Below the pieces are notes generated by a model that ran no database searches, had not been told where the DNA came from, and saw only the letters and a program-made list of their open reading frames with translations. A stretch of DNA of 64,000 nucleotides, taken from NCBI RefSeq assembly GCF_000020785.1, contig NC_011126.1:1054001-1118000 (forward strand). The letters are read 5' to 3'. This DNA comes from Hydrogenobaculum sp. Y04AAS1. GTDB lineage: Bacteria; Aquificota; Aquificia; Aquificales; Aquificaceae. Made by a program: the position numbers and the translations under genes. Of this stretch, positions 25,370 to 32,802 are shown one piece after another (within the stretch, counting starts at the first letter, position 1; every line of letters begins with the position of its first letter).

Positions 25370-25785
25370 TGGATTTATACTTTTATCTCGATACTTATGT
25401 AGGTGAATACCTGATAAATTTTTACATGGTATCTTTTAAACTTCTTGATCTAGACTCGGTAGAGATTACCGATTTTTACGGTTCGAAACTAATATCAAAT
25501 ATATTAGATTGGGACGCTTTCTCTAGCTCCGTAGGAAACATATACCTTCTTGAATACGGTGATCCCATTCAGAGGTTTTACAACATAGAAGAAGCCATTA
25601 AGACAGGGTACGATATTATTTTTGAAATAGCGAAATCTTCTACAAATGTTTTAAAACCAAGGCCTATGATTGGAGTAGGCTATCCACCGTTATTTTTATT
25701 AAAAAAGCTTTACCCAAATTTATTTGAAGACATGCTCTTTAGGCAAAGTCTTGATGAGTTTTTAGACCAAATACTATTCACCTAA
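25369..25785 (+). CDS. Conserved-looking hypothetical protein, 138 residues
   Basis: I do not recognise this protein. It is acidic and aromatic-rich at the N-terminus (MDLYFYLDTYVGEYLINFYM), with no signal peptide, Cys cluster or clear membrane helix. The middle has YNIEEAIKTGYDIIFEIAKSS and the C-terminus is helical and charged. Its ATG shares one base with the dapF stop (TAATG), so it is translated with dapF. It looks real from its codon use and tight spacing. Confidence 0.7.
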   Translation: MDLYFYLDTYVGEYLINFYMVSFKLLDLDSVEITDFYGSKLISNILDWDAFSSSVGNIYLLEYGDPIQRFYNIEEAIKTGYDIIFEIAKSSTNVLKPRPMIGVGYPPLFLLKKLYPNLFEDMLFRQSLDEFLDQILFT

Positions 25786-25839
25786 CCTAAAATATAAAAG
25801 TTTTATGATTTTACTAAAAGCCATATACCAAATAAAATC

Positions 25840-25845
25840 TATATT
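25840..25845 (+). promoter_or_regulatory. -10 box of the GlcF-like gene (leaderless type)
   Basis: TATATT ending 6 nt before the ATG at 25852. No ribosome binding site is visible. Confidence 0.4.
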
Positions 25846-25851
25846 TTAATT

Positions 25852-27066
25852 ATGGAAGAAAAACATTTTGAAATACCCATAGATTTGCTACAAAAGTGCG
25901 TTAGATGTGGTCTTTGTAAATCGGTATGCCCTACATATAGGGTAAATGAAGAAGAAAGAAGCTTTGCAAGAGGAAGACTAGCTTTGGCTCAGATGGTCCT
26001 ATCTGGAGAACTGCCTCTTACCAAAGATGTGGCAAGACAGTGGGACGAATGCGCCATGTGTAGAAGATGTGAGTGGATCTGTCCAAACAACGTAGAGTAC
26101 AAAGAGATTATGTCAAAAGCCAAAGAGCTTCAATCAAACACCCTTGGCAAAGATCCATTCAAATACACCGCTCTAAGCGCTCTTGAGCTAATGCAAACAA
26201 ACGTTGGTAGAACTGTCGTAAAAATGGCTGGTTCTTTATTATCTTTAATCCCCAAAAAAGAACTAAAAACTTACATACCTTCTGGTATAAACGGTGCTGT
26301 AAAGTTCATGCCAAAACCCTCCAAAGACGCTTTTGGTATAAGAGGACAAACCTTTAAAACCGATAAAACCCCTTCCAAAGGCACACTTCTTTTCTTTACC
26401 GGTTGCATGGTAGATGCTTTTTACACTACCACTGGTAAAAATGCCATAAAAGTCTTGAACAAAGCAGGTTATGATGTAATTGTACCAAAGGATATAAAGT
26501 GTTGCGGTGCTCCTCATCTTTACTCTGGGAATATTGAGGCTTTTAATATACTAAAAGCCAAAAACCAAGAGGAGATTTCAAAATACAACTTTGATGCTAT
26601 AGTGGTAGTTTGTCCCACCTGCGGTGGTGCACTGTTGGAAGATTATGGATATAAAAATGTTTTAGATTTTGCAAGCATTGTAGCGTCTTCAAACGATCTT
26701 GTTTTAAAGTCAAAATCAAAAGAATCTGTCACTTTCCATGTACCCTGCCACTCTTACAGCGCTATGAAAACACCGGTATCCGATTTTGAAAACACCATAA
26801 AGAAAATAGAAAATGTAGAGTACAATAAAGCTTCTAAAGCTCAAAGCTGTTGTGGTTTTGCTGGGCTTTTTTCCATGAAAAACCCGGAGCTTTCTACAGC
26901 TATTCAAAAAGAGAAAATGGAAGACTTCAAATCCACAAACGCAGAATATATACTAAGCGCTTGTCCTGGATGTGTTTTACAGCTTCAAGATGGCAACCTT
27001 AAGTTTAAAAATAATCAAAAGATCATGCATATAGCAGATTTTGTGGCAAACAAGTTAGAAGATTGA
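25852..27066 (+). CDS. GlcF/HdrD-like iron-sulfur oxidoreductase subunit
   Basis: A 404-residue protein with two N-terminal 4Fe-4S motifs (CVRCGLCKSVCP and CAMCRRCEWICP) and two CCG-domain repeats (CCGAPHLYSG and CCGFAGLFS, each with an upstream CxxC or Cys). This is the layout of the glycolate oxidase iron-sulfur subunit GlcF and the heterodisulfide-reductase D-like proteins, which pass electrons between a flavoprotein and quinone or thiol acceptors. No FAD subunit (GlcD/GlcE) is adjacent, so the partner and substrate are unknown. Confidence 0.87.
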   Translation: MEEKHFEIPIDLLQKCVRCGLCKSVCPTYRVNEEERSFARGRLALAQMVLSGELPLTKDVARQWDECAMCRRCEWICPNNVEYKEIMSKAKELQSNTLGKDPFKYTALSALELMQTNVGRTVVKMAGSLLSLIPKKELKTYIPSGINGAVKFMPKPSKDAFGIRGQTFKTDKTPSKGTLLFFTGCMVDAFYTTTGKNAIKVLNKAGYDVIVPKDIKCCGAPHLYSGNIEAFNILKAKNQEEISKYNFDAIVVVCPTCGGALLEDYGYKNVLDFASIVASSNDLVLKSKSKESVTFHVPCHSYSAMKTPVSDFENTIKKIENVEYNKASKAQSCCGFAGLFSMKNPELSTAIQKEKMEDFKSTNAEYILSACPGCVLQLQDGNLKFKNNQKIMHIADFVANKLED

Positions 27067-27150
27067 AGTTTTTTGGTTTTTAAAAACTTGCTTTAGCTCA
27101 TTTTTGTTTGGTTTATAATGTTTATATTAGTAAATTTTTAAGGAGAAATT

Positions 27151-27993
27151 ATGGAGCAAATTATTAGAGTGGCTCACAGCCCAGACTCAGACGATGCTTT
27201 TATGTTTTATCCTATGGTTAAAGGTCTTATAGACACCTATGGATTTAAGATAGAACACATTTTAAAAGATATAGAAAGCCTTAACGAAGACGCTAAAAAG
27301 GGTACATACGAACTATCTGCAATTTCTTTTCATGCATACCCATACGTAGCAGATAAGTACTACGTTTTACCAAGCGGTGGAAGCGTAGGAGAAGGATATG
27401 GTCCTATCGTTGTCACAAAAGAACCCACAAACACCATAAAAGGAAAAAGAATAGGGATACCAGGAGAACTAACAACGGCTTACCTTGTTTTAAGGCTATT
27501 CGAAGAGGATTTTGAACCAGTTGTTATGCCTTTTGATAAGATATTGGATGAGGTGGAGAAGGGCAGTGTAGATGCTGGTCTTATTATACACGAAGGGCAA
27601 CTTACATACAAAGACAAAGGACTATACAAGTTTGTAGACCTTGGGGAAGATTGGAAGAAAAAATACAACCTACCACTTCCATTAGGATGCAACATAGTAA
27701 GAAAAGATCTTGGTTTAGATATCATAAAAAAACTTGAAAACATAATGAGAGAAAGTGTTAAAAAAGCCCTAGAGATAAGAAAAGAGGCCTTAAATTACGC
27801 TATAAATTATGCAAGGGACTTAGAAAACGACGAGGCAAGGGCTTCAAAGTTTGTAAGCATGTATGTGAACGAAAGAACTATAGACTATGGGCCGGATGGA
27901 AAAGAAGCGGTAAAGCTTTTATATAAACTTGGCAAAGAAAAAGGTATCATAAAAGCAAAGATACCAGATATTATCTTCACAGACGAACTTTAA
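27151..27993 (+). CDS. mqnD: 1,4-dihydroxy-6-naphthoate synthase MqnD
   Basis: A 280-residue periplasmic-binding-protein fold enzyme of the futalosine route to menaquinone; it converts cyclic dehypoxanthine futalosine to dihydroxynaphthoate. Diagnostic segments are AHSPDSDDAFMFYPMVKG at the N-terminus, SAISFHAYPYVADKY and LPLPLGCNIV. It has an AAGGAG ribosome binding site 7 nt upstream of the ATG. It heads a run with two hypothetical or membrane genes; other mqn genes are not in the window. Confidence 0.9.
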   Translation: MEQIIRVAHSPDSDDAFMFYPMVKGLIDTYGFKIEHILKDIESLNEDAKKGTYELSAISFHAYPYVADKYYVLPSGGSVGEGYGPIVVTKEPTNTIKGKRIGIPGELTTAYLVLRLFEEDFEPVVMPFDKILDEVEKGSVDAGLIIHEGQLTYKDKGLYKFVDLGEDWKKKYNLPLPLGCNIVRKDLGLDIIKKLENIMRESVKKALEIRKEALNYAINYARDLENDEARASKFVSMYVNERTIDYGPDGKEAVKLLYKLGKEKGIIKAKIPDIIFTDEL

Positions 27994-28004
27994 AGGAGAG
28001 TGTT

Positions 28005-28649
28005 ATGATTTTACAAAAAATATACGACGAGAACGTAGAAAACGATATAAAAAATCTTTTTGAGGCCTGGCCAGAAATCTCTTACAAGGTTAGTATAAAA
28101 CCAGTAAAAGTAGGGGATGAATCTATAAACGTGGTTTATATAGAGGCAAACGATGAGGGCTTTGAGAAATCTGTGGGAGTGTTTGAATCCAAAGAAGAGG
28201 CAATGGGCGCTTTTAGAAGTTTTGCCTATGAGCTTGGGTTTGAAGATTATCCTACAAACATAGCATTTTTACATGCTGGGTTTGATGGTGATAAACTTTT
28301 TCTTTTTTTAAAAGCCAAAAACGACGATAATATAAAACAATTTGACCAACTTAGTGTAGAAAAGCTTACCAAAGAACTTCCAAATTATCAAAGAGTGGTG
28401 ATATATCAAAGCGCTGTTTTAACTTATTTAAAAGACATATACCCAGCTATAGACAACATAGCTTATGTAATACCGCACAAACTTTCAAACATAGGTTGTC
28501 AAACGCCTGATTTATCAGACTTAGCAAAAATATACGGCGTTTCTTTAAATACAAAAGAAGATGAAATAAGATTTATAGAAAAGCTTCTTCAAGACCCAAA
28601 AGGTCTTTGCAAAGACAAAGAACCCCCGCCTATAGATATACCTTTATGA
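28005..28649 (+). CDS. Hypothetical protein, 214 residues
   Basis: I do not recognise it. It is a soluble, acidic protein with mixed alpha/beta character, no signal peptide and no obvious motif; it has a proline-rich C-terminus (KEPPPIDIPL). It has an AAGGAG site 7 nt before the ATG, lies 11 nt after mqnD and overlaps pgpA by 4 nt, so it is a true gene co-expressed with mqnD and pgpA. Confidence 0.75.
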   Translation: MILQKIYDENVENDIKNLFEAWPEISYKVSIKPVKVGDESINVVYIEANDEGFEKSVGVFESKEEAMGAFRSFAYELGFEDYPTNIAFLHAGFDGDKLFLFLKAKNDDNIKQFDQLSVEKLTKELPNYQRVVIYQSAVLTYLKDIYPAIDNIAYVIPHKLSNIGCQTPDLSDLAKIYGVSLNTKEDEIRFIEKLLQDPKGLCKDKEPPPIDIPL

Positions 28650-29095
28650 ATTACAAAGACTCATTTTTAAAAATTGTAGCCACTGGCTTTGGGCTCGGGA
28701 AAGCTCCTGTGGCTCCTGGTACTGTAGGCACTTTAAGTGCGATACCTTTTATATATTTGTTGGGTAATAATTTATTTGAAAAGCTCTTATTCTTTATAGT
28801 GTTTATTCCTATTGGTGTTGTAGCCTCTCAATATGTAATAGATATTACGGGAAACAAAGACCCAGATGAAGTTGTAGTAGATGAGCTTGTAGGATACTTT
28901 ATAACAATGATGTTTATACCACATACCTTTTGGTGGATGGTTTTAGGTTTTCTTGTTTTTAGGCTTTTAGATATAACAAAACCTTTTGGCATAAGAAAAT
29001 TAGAAACTCCAAATGGAATTGGTGTTATGCTAGATGATATTGCCGCTGGTTTATTAGGGGCTATTTTATTGTTTATTTTTAAAATGATTATATGA
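28646..29095 (+). CDS. pgpA: Phosphatidylglycerophosphatase A
   Basis: Removes the phosphate from phosphatidylglycerophosphate to give phosphatidylglycerol at the inner membrane. The 149-residue protein has the family signature GLGKAPVAPGTVGTL, the DPDEVVVDELVGYF catalytic loop, four hydrophobic segments and GIGVMLDDIAAGL near the end. The ATG at 28646 is chosen because it overlaps the previous stop by 4 nt and starts just before the signature; an in-frame upstream start would overlap by 43 nt. It overlaps the GGDEF gene by 4 nt. Confidence 0.95.
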   Translation: MNYKDSFLKIVATGFGLGKAPVAPGTVGTLSAIPFIYLLGNNLFEKLLFFIVFIPIGVVASQYVIDITGNKDPDEVVVDELVGYFITMMFIPHTFWWMVLGFLVFRLLDITKPFGIRKLETPNGIGVMLDDIAAGLLGAILLFIFKMII

Positions 29096-31842
29096 GCTAT
29101 ACCGTTTATTTGGCTTTAAAAAATGAGGAAGTTGTAAATTTTCTAAAGGTTGAAGCCAGTACGCCTACAAAATATGCTATACAGCTGATGGCTAATTTTG
29201 ATAAGGACTACGTAGTTGTTGTTGAGAACAATAAAACGGTGGGTATTTTGTCCGAGTCTGATGTTTTAAAGTTAAAATACGCCAACGAAAATCTTGATAA
29301 AAACGTATTAGAGTATGCCTCAAAACCAGCAATAACCGTTAGAAGCTCTTTCAACCTCTTTGAGGCCATTAATTTAATGATAGAAAACGATATATCAAAG
29401 CTTATTGTAGTTGATGATGAAGATACACCAATAGGTGTGCTTACTCAAAGAACTCTTATAAAAACAATAGACCAGGAGATGTTAAAAAGACACAAACATG
29501 TTAAAGATATATTAAGACAAAGAGATTTGATAAGTTTATCCCCCACGGATACTCTTAGTCTAGCTCTTAAAACCCTCGTAGAAAACAAAATAAGAGCAGT
29601 AGTAATATTAGAACCCAACAAGACAAATAGTAGTGAATTTGACGAAAACGAGCAAGATACAAACGATGGCAAACTTGTTGATCGTGGTAGACTTGTAAGC
29701 CGTGGTAGACTTGTGGATCGTGGTAGACTTGTAAGCCGTGGTAGACTTGTGGATCGTGGTAGACTTGTAGGTATAATAACTCAAAAAGATTTGACTAAGC
29801 TCATATCTGTCGGTGTTGATTTAGATAAAGCTTTGATTAAAGATTATATGAAATCCCCTGTAATAACTTGCAGAATGGACACGCCTCTTATAGAAGCTTC
29901 AAAGATGATGGCAAGCTTTAATATAAGAAGACTCGTAGTGGTAGATGAAAAAGACAATCCCATAGGCATAGTAACCCAAGGAGATATAATAAGAAATCTT
30001 GAGGAAAAATATGAAGAATATATAGAGAAAAAGTTAAAACACTTAAGATCTATGCTAAATATAATGCAAGATCCAGTGTTAGAGATTGTGGATGCTGGTG
30101 TTTTTGATTCTTCCTCTGGCGTGATAATATGGCAAAATGATAGTGCAAAGAGCATATTTGGAAACTTTTTAGGGAAAAATATAGAAGAAATTATAGATCA
30201 TTATACATGGAAATATATATACGAAAAGCTTAAAAATGAAAAAAATGTAAACTATGAGCCTATATTTATAAAAGATTATATATATCATATATCCTGTGTG
30301 TATATTGAGGATGAACAAAAAATAATAGACGGTAGAATCAAAATTTTGTTTAAAGACATAACAAAAGCCTATAAATCTGAGTTAGAGCTAAAAAAGATAA
30401 ATAAGCAATATAAAAATATTTTAGACGCAATGAACGATATGGTTATAATCTACGATGCCTATGATTATAAAATCAAATTTGTTAATAAATCTACTTTAGA
30501 ACACTTGGGATATACAGAAGAAGAGCTTACAAACAAAAATTTCTTCGATATCATACTAAATCCAGAAAATGTAATAAAACATTTCATAGAACGCATTGTA
30601 AAAGAAAACAGAAAAGTGGTAGGAAGACGAGTGTATATCAAAAAGAATGGAGACTTTTTACCAGTGCATGTAGTAGCAACAAAAGTAGAATTTGAAAATC
30701 ACACTAGCAAAGAACATATACTTGTGGTAGCAAGAGATATATCAAAAGAGTTAATCATAGAAGAAAAACTAAAAAATACAAACAAAGATCTAAATATACT
30801 TTATTCTTTTATTACAGATCTTTCTAAAGCGCATCAAGAAGATGAAGCTTATGATATTCTTATTCATTACTTAAAGAGGCTAGGAATAGAATACGTGCAT
30901 ATGTACAAACTAAATCCATCCCTAAACAAAATCGTGTCCTCTTATTTGCTAAAGACAAAAAGCATATATCAACCACATGATGAGAGCAACGTGTGGGTAA
31001 ATGATTGTTTAGAAGACAATCCGTCTTTGTGTAAAGTTATAAAATCTGGAACTACTTTAGCTATTCCCAATATCACTATAGATTATGGCTGTCCTAGGAT
31101 TGCTTTAGGATCTTCTATAAAATCTTATATGTGCGTACCTATTTTTATAGGCGGTATTTACATAACAAACGCCACAGCTATCTTAACCCTAATGTCTTCT
31201 AAAGAAAATTTTTTCACCGAAGATACAAAGAATAAAGTAAATAAATTTATAGAGGCTTTTATACCTGTAGTTAGCAATTTAAGACTCATAGAAATAAATA
31301 AAGAGCTTTCTATAAGAGATCCTCTCACAAATGCTTACAATAGGCGGTTTTTGGATGAGATATTGCAAAAGGAATTTCAAAAAGCTCTAAGATATCAAAC
31401 CAAATTATCGATTGTTATGCTAGACGTAGATAACTTTAAAAAATTTAACGATACATACGGCCATAGGGCAGGGGATATGGCTTTACAACATCTATCTAAA
31501 GTAGTTCAAGAAAGCATAAGAGTTACAGATATATTTGCTAGATATGGTGGTGAGGAGTTTACGATAGTGCTTCCAGAAACATCTAAAGAATATGCAACCG
31601 AAATAGCAAATAGAATAAAGGACGCTCTATCAAGCAAAATGTTTTATGCAAACTCTTTGGAATCTAAAGACATAAGCACATTAAATATAGATGATATTTA
31701 TACAAAGTATTATATAACCGCGTCTTTTGGTGTAGCTACTTTTGATGATGATGCCAAAAATTTAGAAGAATTGATAAAAGTAGCTGATATGAGGCTATAT
31801 AAAGCAAAAGAATTAGGTAAAAATAGAGTGGTATATAATTAA
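29092..31842 (+). CDS. CBS-PAS-GAF-GGDEF diguanylate cyclase with expanded repeat insertion
   Basis: A 916-residue soluble multidomain protein. Residues 1 to about 330 hold four CBS modules (two Bateman pairs), residues about 330-560 two PAS-like domains, about 570-730 a GAF domain, and about 740-916 a GGDEF domain. The cyclase motif is GGEEF, with an RVTD inhibitory site five residues before it, so it should make c-di-GMP and be product-inhibited. Residues 197-226 are five copies of a six-residue unit (DRGRLV/SRGRLV) encoded by an 18-bp repeat. They are inserted where a normal CBS module would simply read GKLVGIITQKDL. It overlaps pgpA by 4 nt. Confidence 0.9.
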   Translation: MSYTVYLALKNEEVVNFLKVEASTPTKYAIQLMANFDKDYVVVVENNKTVGILSESDVLKLKYANENLDKNVLEYASKPAITVRSSFNLFEAINLMIENDISKLIVVDDEDTPIGVLTQRTLIKTIDQEMLKRHKHVKDILRQRDLISLSPTDTLSLALKTLVENKIRAVVILEPNKTNSSEFDENEQDTNDGKLVDRGRLVSRGRLVDRGRLVSRGRLVDRGRLVGIITQKDLTKLISVGVDLDKALIKDYMKSPVITCRMDTPLIEASKMMASFNIRRLVVVDEKDNPIGIVTQGDIIRNLEEKYEEYIEKKLKHLRSMLNIMQDPVLEIVDAGVFDSSSGVIIWQNDSAKSIFGNFLGKNIEEIIDHYTWKYIYEKLKNEKNVNYEPIFIKDYIYHISCVYIEDEQKIIDGRIKILFKDITKAYKSELELKKINKQYKNILDAMNDMVIIYDAYDYKIKFVNKSTLEHLGYTEEELTNKNFFDIILNPENVIKHFIERIVKENRKVVGRRVYIKKNGDFLPVHVVATKVEFENHTSKEHILVVARDISKELIIEEKLKNTNKDLNILYSFITDLSKAHQEDEAYDILIHYLKRLGIEYVHMYKLNPSLNKIVSSYLLKTKSIYQPHDESNVWVNDCLEDNPSLCKVIKSGTTLAIPNITIDYGCPRIALGSSIKSYMCVPIFIGGIYITNATAILTLMSSKENFFTEDTKNKVNKFIEAFIPVVSNLRLIEINKELSIRDPLTNAYNRRFLDEILQKEFQKALRYQTKLSIVMLDVDNFKKFNDTYGHRAGDMALQHLSKVVQESIRVTDIFARYGGEEFTIVLPETSKEYATEIANRIKDALSSKMFYANSLESKDISTLNIDDIYTKYYITASFGVATFDDDAKNLEELIKVADMRLYKAKELGKNRVVYN
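29680..29769 (+). repeat. 18-bp dispersed repeat, 5 units inside a CBS module
   Basis: Five perfect-length 18-bp units with starts at 29680, 29698, 29716, 29734 and 29752. They alternate GAT...GTA and AGC...GTG forms, so there is also a 36-bp higher-order period. A degenerate partial unit (GATGGCAAACTTGTT) precedes at 29665-29679. The near-identity of units, against the diverged tracts at 20340 and 21071, points to recent expansion. Confidence 0.95.
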
Positions 31843-31859
31843 AGATATAGGAGGTTTAT

Positions 31860-32144
31860 ATGGAACTATTCAAAAAATATATCATTGAACTGGTGATTTA
31901 TGTGACCTCTGTTGGATTATCAGTTATGGCTATGGGTTTTCTAGCAGACAGAAACTTCATATTTGGAAGTCTTTTTATGTTTATGCTCCTTCTTTTCCAA
32001 GTTTTCGTGATTTTAGGAGCAAAAGGAGATAAAGAATTCCCAAAAGCTTACGATAAAGATATAAAAGACGTAGGGCTTTTCAACGCACTTATGCTTATAT
32101 ATTTTGGAGTTTTTACAGCTGGTATATTGATGACTTTAGTTTAA
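31860..32144 (+). CDS. Small membrane protein, 94 residues, unknown function
   Basis: I do not recognise it. Three hydrophobic segments (about residues 8-28, 31-52 and 74-93) flank a charged loop GAKGDKEFPKAYDKDIKD. A clear AGGAGG precedes the ATG by 6 nt. It lies 17 nt after the GGDEF gene and 2 nt before thiE, so it is part of the same transcript. Confidence 0.75.
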   Translation: MELFKKYIIELVIYVTSVGLSVMAMGFLADRNFIFGSLFMFMLLLFQVFVILGAKGDKEFPKAYDKDIKDVGLFNALMLIYFGVFTAGILMTLV

Positions 32145-32146
32145 TT

Positions 32147-32704
32147 ATGAAACTTTCAAAATATCTTACGATAGTTGATGTTGATGTATTTAAAGATGAT
32201 ATAACAGAAAAAACAAAGAAGATTGTAGAAACTTACAAACCAAGCATTATGCTAAGGGCCAAAAACCTAAAAGGAAAATATTTTTATGAATATGCAAAAG
32301 CTATAAGAGATATCACACTAAATTACGGTGTTTTATTTTTTGTAAATGAGCGCTTTGATATAGCACTGGCTGTAGGGGCAAACGGGGTACATCTTCCATC
32401 GAACGCTTTAGATGTATCTGTTGTAAAAAATATATGTAAAGATATGACCATAGGATATTCGGCTCATTCAAAAGAAGATGCGCTTGAGGCTTTTCAAAAA
32501 GGTGCAGATTACGTCACGCTTAGCCCTATTTTTCCTACTAAAAGCCATGAAAACGCAACACCCCTTGGTTTAGAATATTTAGAAGATGTGGTCAAGTCCT
32601 CCAAAAAACCCATATTTGCCCTTGGAGGTATCACAAAAGAAAATATAGATGATGTTTTTAAAACTGGAGTTTACGGTATAGCTTCTATAAGATTTTTCCT
32701 ATAA
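32147..32704 (+). CDS. thiE: Thiamine phosphate synthase family protein (ThiE/TenI)
   Basis: A 185-residue TIM-barrel protein, shorter than typical ThiE (about 210). It has IMLRAKNL at the pyrophosphate-binding strand, GANGVHLPSN, IGYSAHS, YVTLSPIFPTKSHENATPLG and the phosphate loop FALGGITKENI. ThiE joins the thiazole and pyrimidine halves of thiamine; TenI is an aromatase with the same fold. The IMLRAKNL motif and the SPIFPT segment favour ThiE, but TenI is not excluded. It would act downstream of ThiS/ThiG at 2.8-3.8 kb. Confidence 0.75.
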   Translation: MKLSKYLTIVDVDVFKDDITEKTKKIVETYKPSIMLRAKNLKGKYFYEYAKAIRDITLNYGVLFFVNERFDIALAVGANGVHLPSNALDVSVVKNICKDMTIGYSAHSKEDALEAFQKGADYVTLSPIFPTKSHENATPLGLEYLEDVVKSSKKPIFALGGITKENIDDVFKTGVYGIASIRFFL

Positions 32705-32802
32705 ATTGAAATATCATAAGTGAAGTATATCTAATTTAAGGAGGTATACAACATTTGCGATTTTCTGTAAGAAAGTGTATAATATTAAACTATGGGCGGG
32801 AA

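Noticed and set aside
27067-27095. Terminator after the GlcF-like gene
   Set aside because: AAGTTTTT pairs with AAAAACTT, but the stem is only A/T-rich and there is no clear T tract after it; too weak to list.
29665-29769. CRISPR-like or VNTR array outside genes
   Set aside because: Units are contiguous with no spacers and stay in frame within one protein; treated as an intragenic tandem repeat.
32705-32802. Left end of an insertion sequence before the TnpB-like gene
   Set aside because: No terminal inverted repeat or target duplication could be matched to the right side. TATAAT at 32778 and GGAGG at 32740 are present but do not define an element end.
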